From the NCBI GenBank assembly GCA_943736015.1, contig OX031062.1, positions 30,539,462 to 30,603,461 on the forward strand: a DNA stretch of 64,000 bases. The letters are read 5' to 3'. The notes under the pieces were generated by a model. That model was not told the DNA's origin, did not search any database, and saw only the letters and a list, made by a program, of their open reading frames with translations. Shown here in pieces: positions 1 through 8,720 of this stretch; position 1 is the first letter of the stretch, and every line of letters starts with the position of its first letter. The position numbers and the translations under genes were made by a program. This DNA is from Tridacna crocea (taxonomy: Eukaryota > Mollusca > Bivalvia > Cardiida > Cardiidae).

Positions 1-71
1 TTGAAATTGGGCGATTTTATCCTCGGCCGAAACAACAACCGCCATTTTGAAGCCGAAAGATACAGATGCAG
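1..71 (+). other. Possible first exon of a plus-strand transcript
   Basis: The segment has higher GC than what follows, holds CCGCCATTTTGAAG (a YY1-like CAAAATGGCGG core on the other strand) and ends at a strong donor, GATGCAG|GTAAGTTT. An ATG lies 6 nt before the donor. Together with the candidate exons at 744, 2020 and 3654 it could form a small spliced gene. The window edge cuts any upstream part. Coding status is unknown. Confidence 0.3.
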
Positions 72-743
72 GTAAGTTTAAAAAAAAAAAAGTCTTTTAG
101 ATCTACTTAACTATGCATAGGGTCTACACAAGGAACACGGTGTAAAGACATTGTCAACAAAATAGATCTAGTAGATCTATTGTTTAAAAAGTGAATGCAG
201 ATCCACTAAATGAAAAGTGCAATTTCTTTTAGGCGCCTTTCTTCAGTGCGTGAGCATAATAAAGCACAGTGCTGTAGATCTACGCAACGTCAGAGTCAGA
301 TCTAGATTTAACTATTTGAAAAAAATTAATGTCTTGCAATTTTTGTTTATTTCATTGTTATCTGTCTCCCTTCATCACGGAAGAAAGCGTTTCGTAGTAA
401 AATCTAAGTTTACTGCAAATAGATTTGTCTATGCCTATAATGTTGATGACGTCAAATGGTGTCATGTTTGACGTCATCTAAAATATGTCTGCCAGAGGTC
501 ATAATTTGACACATGAAAATAAACAATCATAAATCTGTGTGAAAAATATTAAAGTTATCTGGCAAAAGCTTTTAATTTAGATCTAGTACTGTTAGGATTG
601 TTCCCATCAAAGTTTTTTTTTTTAATTTTTCTGTATTGCAGTAGATTTATAGCGTCTTTGGAACAAAATAACTCTCTGTTTAGTTGTGAGATTCAAAGTT
701 TTTATTGGCCGCATGAAATGCTGATTCTCATCAAATTTTACAG

Positions 744-841
744 ATTATGGCTGAATTACAATGCTTGCTCATACTGAAAATGGATACAATCCAGTAACCT
801 ACTACCAGTTATGAAGAGGTTTGAGACCCTATTTGAAGCAG
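744..841 (+). other. Possible internal exon of the plus-strand transcript
   Basis: It is flanked by tcaaattttacag| and GAAGCAG|GTACAA. From the ATG of the first exon the frame would run ATTATGGCTGAATTAC... for 17 codons before a stop, so if it is real it is either untranslated or an alternative exon. Confidence 0.2.
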
Positions 842-1419
842 GTACAATATTGAGTAACACGGTAAATGTGAGTACACTAAATTTTGTTTGGTTTCTGTAA
901 AATGCATAAGGGTTTTTCTTTGACTTTCTAAAACAGGGGTCATTTGATCCTATTCACATGACTGAAGGAAGGAAAATGATTAAATTTTTGGGGATAGATC
1001 TATATAGACTATTAAAGAAAATTTGGGGGTACCAAATAAACAAAAAGAGTAGGGGAAAACCCTGATACATGTAGATTGTGTGGGTTTGACACTCTGTTTT
1101 AAAATGTTTTCAAGTAATAGGATATGGCAGAAGCAACTTTCACCACAGAAGCTTTCTTTTATACTTTGCATGCTCCATTTAATTGGACCATTGTTTGGAA
1201 GTGTAAACAAGAAATTGAATTGGATTGTTCAAGAATATGAATTTGATTTTTTTTTTTTTCAGATTGTTTAGTCTCATTGCTGTCTAGTTTTGTTTTGAGT
1301 ATAAAGGTTGAGCATAGAAAAAGATACATGTAGCTGAAGATTACATTGCTGTTTACCATTAGATTTAAATTTCTTTTGAAATCCACATTTTTTTTTTCTA
1401 GGTAAGATTCTAAATTGCA

Positions 1420-1611
1420 ATCACAGGTTTCAACAGCCCTGCATAAGAAACCTTTTAAAACATTGTTGGAAAAGGGAAAAAATGCTGGTAACAGAATTTC
1501 TTCTTTTCCCACAGTGTATTCTATCCTCACAAAGACAAAATCATCATTGAGCTACTTTCAATTTGTGGCCTGCAAATGCTTTAAATTCAGGCCAGTTTGG
1601 TAATGAGTTAA
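1420..1611. mobile_element. TTAA MITE (family P), worn copy
   Basis: It keeps AAACCTTTTAAAACATTG, a worn hairpin core and the right end GTTTGGTAATGAGTTAA. The TTAA at 1608-1611 is shared with the next copy. Confidence 0.6.
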
Positions 1612-1811
1612 CTCTTTACCAAACGACAAAAATTTAGACTGGTCCAAATTAAAAGTATTTGCAGACAACATGAAAGTGACTGAAAATTTGAAATTTGCTT
1701 TGTGAAGGGTAGAAAACATTGTGCAAAAAGGAGAAAATTCTGGTTACCTGCCACAATGTTTTCAAAAGGCTTCTTCATGGTCGTTAAAATTTGTCATTGT
1801 GTGATAAAATG
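1608..1811. mobile_element. TTAA MITE (family P), core partly deleted
   Basis: The left end TTAACTCTTTACCAAACGAC is well preserved and the core reads AAAAGGAGAAAATTCTGG. The right arm of the core is largely lost, and the right end has decayed to GTGTGATAAAATG. Confidence 0.65.
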
Positions 1812-2019
1812 TAGGATTTCCCATAATGTAAAGCATTTGCACAGGACAAATTACATGAATTTCAAATGATGGGGCTAAAAAGATAGATGAATTGGTTACA
1901 AAAGACTGTGGGAAAAGTGGTAGCCAACATTTCTCCTTTTCCCATATTTTTTGTGGTTTTCCTTCCTAGGTGAAAACAATAGGTTATTTGACATATGCAT
2001 AACAATGTACCTTTTATAG

Positions 2020-2122
2020 GATAACAGAGACTGTTTGGCTGTGCTGATCAAGCAATTGGGTCTGAAGTTGTCTATAAACAAGGAAATTGTCAGAAGACAA
2101 AGCCTTTTGCTAAAGTAGCGAG
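2020..2122 (+). other. Possible coding exon of the plus-strand transcript
   Basis: The acceptor is taccttttatag|GATAAC and the donor TAGCGAG|GTATGT. One frame is open for 32 codons (DNRDCLAVLIKQLGLKL then SINKEIVRRQSLLLK) and stops 4 nt before the donor. Spliced directly to the ATG-CAG of the first exon it stays in phase and would give a 34-residue peptide. I do not recognise the sequence. It is short enough to be chance. Confidence 0.28.
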
Positions 2123-2161
2123 GTATGTGCTGTATTTTTATCAAACCATTTTACAGTCAGG

Positions 2162-2581
2162 CATCTTGGCAAGCCAAGGCTGACAATTCACTACGCTACA
2201 CTACCCTTGGCGGATCGAGGTTGATTTTTACATTCCCCCGATACGCTTTTTCATTGGATGCAGCCAGCCCTAACTGCAATGAATGAAATTGCCCGTAGCA
2301 TTTCATCTTTGATAAAAAATATAATAAGGTCGTGGGACCTTTCGAATAGAAGGTAAACATGTAAACCCACGTGGATGTCTGCTTATATAAATCGCTTCAT
2401 GTTGAATAATTGTATTCGTAAGCGATTTGTTAAACGATAGTTCATTGGCTTTCAGAAATATGATGTAAAGGGGGGTAATAACCAGCATCCAATAGAGAGC
2501 GCATCGCAGGAAACTCGAAATCGGGCTCAATCAGCCAAGGTAAAATCCACGTAGTGATCGTAACCTTGGCTCGAGAAGATG
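2162..2581. mobile_element. Non-autonomous DNA transposon, Mutator-like (420 bp, 9-bp TSD)
   Basis: The ends read CATCTTGGCAAGCCAAGG and the complement CATCTTCTCGAGCCAAGG, with similarity continuing to TCACTACG for ~30 bp. The element is flanked by a perfect 9-bp direct repeat, ACAGTCAGG, at 2153-2161 and 2582-2590. A 9-bp duplication with longer inverted ends is typical of Mutator-like MITEs. No transposase frame is present. Confidence 0.7.
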
Positions 2582-2744
2582 ACAGTCAGGCTGCATAAAG
2601 TTTAAGCATTGTTAATTTGTAATACACATTCCTGTATTGGTATAGCACTTTATGATCTACATCCAAACTTTTGAAGCACATAGTAATTGTTCATTTACCA
2701 TTAAAATTTAAAGAAAAATGTTGTGCAAAATTTGTGGTAGCTGA

Positions 2745-3020
2745 ACTTTTCAACTCAAAGCTCAGAGTTTTTGTTGACCTTTATGGAGAAAGCTTTTGAA
2801 AACATTGTGGGAAAAGGATAAAATGCTGGTATCAGAGGTTTCTTGATTTTGAAAATCAGATGTAATTCTTTGAGGCCAAATGATTATTTTTCTTAGACTT
2901 TCATAGCTTTCAATTTCGACCAGAGTACAATTTAGTAAAGAGTTAGGAATCATCTGTTTTCTGTTATTTAAGGTCCTCCTCAAACTATAATTGCTATAGA
3001 GCCTGGAATTCATTTAAGCA
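2745..3020. mobile_element. TTAA MITE (family P), very worn
   Basis: It is recognised by GAAAACATTGTGGGAAAAGG followed by ATAAAATGCTGGTATCAG. The right half of the hairpin is replaced by unrelated sequence and the ends are not clear. Confidence 0.4.
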
Positions 3021-3113
3021 GAGTGTTCAAATATGCTTGATCTTTGTCATATTGCTTGAATTGTTGAGTTCCTTTAAATGGTATAGCCACCAGAGCTAAT
3101 TACAGAAATCTTA

Positions 3114-3394
3114 ACCCTTTACTACAAATCTAAACTTTTAACCGCCATGAGATAGAAGCCTTTCCATAAATAGTGGATGAAGAAGAAAATACTGGTAACT
3201 AGCATTTTGTCCTTTTTCTATGATGCTTTCTCTCCCTCAAAATCAATTTTCAATCCTCAAAACCAATTTTCAACTTTTTAATCTCACTCATTATTTTATT
3301 TTATTTTTTTGTGGTGGGGGGGGAGGAGGTCTGTGAATGCTTTTAATTTGGACATGTCTAGAATTTTGTTAAACTGGTAAAGGGTAAACTATTT
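3114..3394. mobile_element. TTAA MITE (family P), worn, with an insertion
   Basis: The left end is TTAACCCTTTACTACAAATC, the core AGAAAATACTGGTAACTAGC, and the right end AACTGGTAAAGGGTAA. An AT- and G-rich tract (3285-3330) interrupts the right arm. Confidence 0.5.
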
Positions 3395-3653
3395 TCCAGC
3401 TAAAACAGTATGGAGATTTGAAATAATCTTACAAAAATGGTTTCTGAGTCTCCATTTACCAAAAAATGCAGGAGTTAACAAGATGGCCACTACAGCTGAA
3501 TATTGAAAACCCCATTAACAGATCTTCCTCTTGAAATAGATGGAGAGCTTTAAAATATTAGCAGACATGTTACTTGGGTGATCATACACCAAATTTGCAA
3601 AAGTAGTTCAGCTTTGTGTACAGTAACACAATGTTCTCTCTGGTTGTTTCAGA

Positions 3654-3970
3654 TTTAAGAAGTGAGAAAACTTGAGCAGATTTTGAAATCTTCACCTGTC
3701 CCCACTGTGGGCACCCAGATTGGTAGCTGAAGAGAAACAGGTGCAAATTGAGAACACAGCAGTTGCTTTTGACAGTCAGTATTGGCTGTGGCTATTTTGA
3801 TAGGGTTTTATTATTTAACTGGTGTAGAATACCCGAAGGATTTTTACAGTAGACAGTGGTTCAAAAACAATGTGATAACTAATGACAGTAATAGCAATGG
3901 TTTGATTTTGGTAAATTACTGATATTATGTGTTAGACATATCTTTAATAAATGGGGAAAATTTTTTAATC
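3654..3970 (+). other. Possible terminal exon of the plus-strand transcript
   Basis: A good acceptor (tctggttgtttcag|) is followed by sequence with no long frame and by AATAAA at 3946-3951. It would close a ~600-nt spliced RNA whose other exons are at 1-71, 744-841 and 2020-2122. The four signals are each weak evidence; their order and spacing are the main support. Confidence 0.2.
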
Positions 3971-4019
3971 ATTCTATGTTACTGGTTTCACCCTTTTATA
4001 TTCAGGCCAAAAACACAGC

Positions 4020-4455
4020 CCTGGAATTGAAACACACGAAGTGTTCATCTGCAGAGGACTAAGGGTGTTGTAAAACGGCACACCATTTGTTTGAAACATG
4101 TTACGTGTTTCAATTTTGAAACATGTGACATGTTTAAAACTGGAACACTAATGTTTTCCTGCCTGAATGCCATGTGTTTCAAAAGGGAACACGTGAAACG
4201 CCGGACGCGTTTACCCGAAGTGTTCATGTGTTTAAAAAGTGTAACAGGGCATGTGTTTCGCTTTTAAACGCGTCCCATGTTTCAGTTTTAAACATGTGAA
4301 GTGTTTAAAAATGGAACACTAATGTTTTCCCGTTTGAACGCCATGTGTTTCAGAAGTGAACATGTGACACGTACTATATCAATGTGTTTAAAAAGTGTAA
4401 CAGAAAAAGTGTTTCAATATGTGTGCAAAGGTGAAACATCTGTTTTTACAGTGTA
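4020..4455. repeat. Word-repeat cluster AAACATGTG/CACATGTTT, internally duplicated
   Basis: The word (A)AACA(C/T)(G)TG and its complement recur about 20 times in ~430 bp. A ~70-bp block with GGAACACTAATGTTTTCC occurs at 4142 and again at 4312, so the unit is duplicated with a ~170-bp spacing. No gene is seen. The other loci of this style are at 20169 and 62960. Confidence 0.6.
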
Positions 4456-4677
4456 GACACATGCACGCACAGGCTGATGTACATGGACACGTGGCTACGA
4501 CATAAGCTCGTTTGCCTACAGACAACAGAGCTAAAATTAAAAAAAGAGTTATAGAGATATTATTTTTATTATTTTACACAAACGAGGTATATTTACAATA
4601 TAATTGTATAAAATGTAAAATCAAGTGGAAACCATTCTCAATAAGTAATTTTTACAAAGTTGCGCGGACAGTGTTTT

Positions 4678-4904
4678 GTTTACCCATCACCATACAATTC
4701 CGTCTTCTATGGACCCCGAGTAGGAGTCTTTCGCAAAACACTGTCGGAAAGATGATGTGCTTGTAACCAGCACTTTATCCTTTTCCAACAATTTGTTTTA
4801 CCCTTTCCAAAAATTTCCGGTAATTTCAGGCGTATTGAATCCGTCATCTGCAAATGCTTGAAGCTTGGACAAGTCCAGAATTTTACTGTCTGGTAAAGAG
4901 TTAA
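4678..4904. mobile_element. TTAA MITE (family P), worn copy
   Basis: It runs from TTTACCCATCACCATACAAT to CTGGTAAAGAGTTAA; the core is decayed (GTGCTTGTAACCAGCACTTT). It shares the TTAA at 4901-4904 with the next copy. Confidence 0.6.
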
Positions 4905-5129
4905 CCCTTTCCCAAACAATCCCTGTTTTTTACGGGTCTGGAATAGTAGCCTTTTGAAAACATCATGGGAAAAGGAGAAAATGCTGGTAACCAGCATTTT
5001 CTCCTTTTCCCACAATGTTTTCTACCCTATCATAGACAGAAATCAACTTTTCAGCAATACTTGAATTGTCGTCTGCAAATGCTTTCAATATGGTCTAGTC
5101 CAAAAGTTTGTCGTCTGGGAAAGGGTTAA
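4901..5129. mobile_element. TTAA MITE (family P), near-intact copy (229 bp)
   Basis: This is a reference copy: left TTAACCCTTTCCCAAACAAT, right GTCTGGGAAAGGGTTAA, and an uninterrupted central hairpin with arms GGAAAAGGAGAAAATGCTGG and complement plus flanking ACATCATGGG/CCCACAATG. The CCC start and TTAA on both sides are the hallmarks of piggyBac target sites and ends. There is no coding capacity. Confidence 0.82.
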
Positions 5130-5191
5130 GCTTCTTCCTTTAGCACATCTGATGTCTGCTGAGCATTCCCTAACAGGCTATTTTTTTTTTA

Positions 5192-5454
5192 ATTGTGATC
5201 CATCACGCAAGAAGGGACCTTCTGGGAACTGCGAAAAGTGTCAACTCTGGTCAGACTGCGCAAATTGCGCAGGCTGACCAGGATTGACACTTTTCGCTTT
5301 AATGACATTTTCTGTATGAAAAGTCGTCATTGTACCTTGCTATAGAATCATTTTTGAATTATCAACTTAAACTGACCTGCACTATTGTTGATCTGATCAT
5401 CTAATTGATGTACAGAATTCCCAGTTGGTCCCTTTTTGTGTGATGGGTCACAAT
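5192..5454. mobile_element. Tc1/mariner-like MITE (263 bp, TA site)
   Basis: Inverted ends of ~37 bp read ATTGTGATCCATCACGCAAG and complement ATTGTGACCCATCACACAAA, each bounded by TA (5190-5191, 5455-5456). Inside is a GC-rich hairpin, TGCGCAAATTGCGCA, with arms GAAAAGTGTCAA and TTGACACTTTTC. It is related in style to the hairpin elements at 8081 and 18401. Confidence 0.62.
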
Positions 5455-5956
5455 TACACAAGTTTTCACTCAAAAGAAATATTGCAGTAAAAGTTGGTGT
5501 ATATCTTTTGTATTAAACTGACAACAAAGTTGGAAAAGAGCGACTGTCTGCGACAACCGGTTGAAAAAGCAAAATTCTTCTTTTTCGACGATGGTTTGAA
5601 GAACTGTCCGCTGCAGTTAAGTAAAGTAATCAATGTGTGTACTGTAATGGGCTGCAGCCAATTGTTATACTCCAATTCACGATATTACTGTTTAATCGAG
5701 ACTCCATTTCTAACCTATCAAATAGCCAGCATTAAAGTTTAGAGTACAAAAATATAATGCGAGACTGATGAATATAAAACATGAAATATTATCACAGATT
5801 TTTCGTAACTAAACAAAGTTCTGGTTAAATTACTGTTCAAAGGCACAAGTAGATGATTAGCATGATGAATATTTCCGAATATATAACAATGTCTCATTCA
5901 TTCAGTTATACATACCCTTTACACATTCAAATGTCCTTGCATAGAATCATTTCACA

Positions 5957-6168
5957 TTAACCCTTCGACTGCTTATCGCGACTCCCAGACGTTTTGCGGA
6001 CAACGTAGATCAAGATCAGACTGCACAGAACGTGCAGTCTGATCTTGAATCTACGCTGTCCGATCTGGAGATTTTATTCCCTAAAACATACCTTTAAAAT
6101 AACAATTTATGGATTTTTACTATCGAATTGAAAATTTCATTTTCGTTATTTAGCGGGATAAGAGTTAA
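5957..6168. mobile_element. TTAA-flanked MITE with a perfect short hairpin, in the 3' flank of the giant gene
   Basis: It starts TTAACCCTTCGACTG and ends GCGGGATAAGAGTTAA. In the middle, a near-perfect hairpin (6005-6054) has arms built on GATCAAGATCAGACTGCAC and its complement. Related fragments occur near 19280-19370, 46650-46765, 51595-51701 and 57225-57300. TTAA at both ends suggests a piggyBac-type target site. Confidence 0.55.
6073..6078 (-). promoter_or_regulatory. Candidate polyadenylation signal AATAAA
   Basis: On the minus strand AATAAA occurs about 190 nt after the stop codon and is the first such hexamer downstream. It lies inside the TTAA-flanked element at 5957-6168, so the 3' end of the transcript may be set by a transposon remnant. 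No cDNA evidence is available. Confidence 0.4.
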
Positions 6169-6269
6169 TCGAAGACACTGAATGAATCATGATTTGTGAA
6201 TGTTACATCGTACAATTCATTTTTAAACAAAACCTCAAATCGGGTGTGATTTGACATTTCAAGGTAAAC

Positions 6270-7774
6270 TCAGTATTTTTTCTTGGATTTACGCTTACTG
6301 GACTTAAGCTTTTTTCTGGCTCCTTCATCTACAGTTTCTGGCATGGCGGCAAAGTTGCTGTCATCAAGCCACGGGCTTTGGGTATCTTTCTTGGATTTCT
6401 TTACGCTTTTTGGAGCATCTGGAAATATTGAAGGCCCGCTGTCAGTAGGAAGTAATAGACGTCCTCTAGGGGTGTCAAATGTGTCTTCGGATGAAGGCTG
6501 GAAGGCCATATTCTCGAAGCTTTGTTCAGTAGATTTACTTCCGTCAATCCGACCTTTTTTCTTTTTCTTACCAACTTTCCTATCACCACTGTCTGTAACT
6601 GGAACGACAGCCGAATGCAAAGGCTTGAAAGATTTTGGAATCTGCTGCAACTGTCTCTGGTTTGTGGGCGATTGGCCCTGTTCGTCATCGCTATAATCTG
6701 GGGAGACATCATAATCTGCCGGTGGCTCACTGTGTATCATTTCAATAGGTGTAGAGTCAGTATTGACGGTAAAATGACTCAAGTCATGTTTCGCTTGATG
6801 ATGTGTATTCCCCTCAGACCAGGCTAGACTGAGAGAAGCCGATTCTGGTCGTTTTGTCGCTGTCGATGGTCTAGAAGCAAGCACTATTTCATCTTCAGCC
6901 AGGCCTCTGTGATGACCAGATTCGTTGTGATCTCCATCATCAGTACTGTAAAGGTTTAACAGACCTGATTGTTGTGGATTACCAGAAAATTTTCCAAACG
7001 TTGTCCCAGTATACTTGTTAAAACCAGTCTCGTCTGAGAAGACAGTTGTTTGATTGTCTTGTGATTTCCTACTTTTGAATTTCGTTACTAGATGCTGCTG
7101 TGTCAGAGCCTCCGGTTCAGTTCTTTCGTCCAAATCTGTAGGCCATGGTGAAGGTCTTGAATCAACACCAAAATAAGAATCCAAAACGTTGAAAGAAGTT
7201 TCAGTTTCGTCTCTTGCATACCGTCCTGTAAACTCCGTCCTATGTCCTAGTCGGGAACTACTCTGTAAATACTCATCTTCATGAAGTCTTCCATGGAGAT
7301 TCTTTTTCTTCTTCTTCTTACAGTAACAGAAAATGACTACAAAGCAACATGTACCACTGACCAGAGCTGTCCCGAAACAAATAATCAGTATAACCCACCA
7401 AGTCAGAATGGTGTCTGGCTCGTTTACAGATTCGATGCAGAAATCTAGATAACCTTTAAATTGGCATTCTGGTACTTCCATTTCCCCTTCACAATAAAAC
7501 ATGATAGATTCCAGCATAACTGATGTAGCACCGAGTTGTCCGACCCTTGGGTGATCTCGAATACACGTTTCAAGCATGTGGTCAGTGAATCCACTGGACA
7601 AATCCGGACAGTCTTCGGTAATAAGAGGGTTATTAAGAACTTCAAGACAATCACTAACCGCCTGTTTCACACTACTATCCGCAGATCTAACAGAAGTCTC
7701 AGTCAGCCTATCAGGGATGTAAATATCGGGTATCGGAATAGTGGATGGAGCCCAAGTGTAATTGGTCAAGGTAC
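6270..7774 (-). CDS. Exon 23 (last): membrane-proximal linker, transmembrane helix, cytoplasmic tail
   Basis: The acceptor is gtctttatag|GTACCTTG; the exon ends at a TGA at 6270-6272 and has 501 codons after the shared one. A final Cys linker (seven Cys, e.g. CIRDHPRVGQ and CQFKGYLDFC) is followed by a helix TWWVILIICFGTALVSGTCC, then a stop-transfer run of six Lys. The tail is ~349 residues, Ser/Thr/Asp-rich and has no recognised domain. It holds three further basic clusters: GKKKKKGR, KSVKKSKKD and the C-terminal KKLKSSKRKSKKKY. Cys residues within and next to the helix could be palmitoylated. The topology is type I. Confidence 0.92.
7323..7403 (-). other. Transmembrane helix of the giant protein
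   Basis: About 27 hydrophobic residues begin with TWWVILIICFG and end with FVVIFCY, flanked outside by acidic NEPDT and inside by KKKKKK. No other hydrophobic stretch this long appears in the traced exons, so a single-pass protein is predicted. Confidence 0.88.
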
Positions 7775-7829
7775 CTATAAAGACAGAGAAAAGATAACAA
7801 TTGAGTGTCTTGCTGTGGCTTAAGAGAGC

Positions 7830-8058
7830 TTAACTCATTACCAAACGGCAAAAGTTTAGGTTCGTCCAAATCGAAAGCATTTGCAGATGACATAATAAAA
7901 ATGACTGAAAATTTGAAATTTGTTCTAGAAAGGGTAGAAAACATTGTGGGAAAAGGAGAAAATGCTGGTTACCAGCATTTTCTCCTTTTCCCACAATGTT
8001 TTCCAAAGGTTTCTTTCTTAGGGTCGTCAAAAGTAGGGATTGTGTGGTAATGGGTTAA
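7830..8058. mobile_element. TTAA MITE (family P), near-intact copy in the last intron
   Basis: It lies 55 nt upstream of the last exon's acceptor: left TTAACTCATTACCAAACGGC, perfect core, right GGTAATGGGTTAA. Open frames over it are translations of the hairpin. Confidence 0.82.
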
Positions 8059-8080
8059 TTCATCTCCATGATAATTGGCC

Positions 8081-8326
8081 TGTAACATCCGAAAAGGGGC
8101 ATTTCGGACATTTGGGTAAAGTGTTGTCTCGGATCAGCCTGCGCAGGCTAATCTGAAACGACACTTTCTGTTTTTACGTAATTTTCTGTTTTGCGCGTGT
8201 CAACTATTGCACAAAATCTAATGTAGCCGTAAAGTGTCGTCTCGGATTAGCCTGCGCGGACTGCGCAGGCTAATCCGTGACGACACTTTACGCAAATATC
8301 CGAATGTCCCTTTTCCCGTGTTGCAA
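8081..8326. mobile_element. GC-hairpin MITE (family G)
   Basis: The two halves are inverted: TAACATCCGAAAAGGGGCAT at the left and its near-complement CCCTTTTCCCGTGTTGCA at the right. Each half holds an AGTGT(C/T)GTCTCGGAT-AGCCTGCGCAGGCT palindrome. The second copy is at 18401. Confidence 0.68.
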
Positions 8327-8438
8327 CCCAATCTTCTCAGACAGACAGTGTAGATGAAGGGTAGAAATCTAATCTAGCATCTGCACTGTCCTCTAGGCCT
8401 TGATTCCTCCATAAAACTATATGAAATTCATTAATACT

Positions 8439-8657
8439 TTAACCTTTTACCACGCACGTCCAAGCTTTAACGGCTCTAAAGAATGTTTTTGAAAACATCG
8501 TGAGAAAAGGAGACAATGCTGTTTATCAGCATTTTTTCCTTTTCTAACTTCTTCTTTCTACCCGATCAAAAACAGGAAATCATGATTTCAGCTACACTGT
8601 CTGAAAATGCTTTCAACTTCGTTTTGTCCAAAGTTATGCCGGTAGGTAAACAGTTGA
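8439..8657. mobile_element. TTAA MITE (family P), worn copy
   Basis: Left TTAACCTTTTACCACGCACG; right end decayed to GTAGGTAAACAGTTGA. Core AGACAATGCTGTTTATCAGC. It ends 64 nt from the exon-22 donor. Confidence 0.55.
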
Positions 8658-8720
8658 CAGATTTCAAGCTGGATCTATGTAAGGTGTCAAAACGATAAAT
8701 CGACTGATTTAGATATTTAC

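Noticed and set aside
3700..3760. Zinc-finger-like TCPHCGH in a short plus frame
   Set aside because: The frame is only about 15 codons between stops and lacks the second half of a finger.
7830..8050. Repeated small 'proteins' containing ENIVGKGENAGNQHF or KHCGKRRKCWLPAFSPF at many places
   Set aside because: They are translations of the family P hairpin. They occur at almost every copy, on either strand and in different frames, without splice context.
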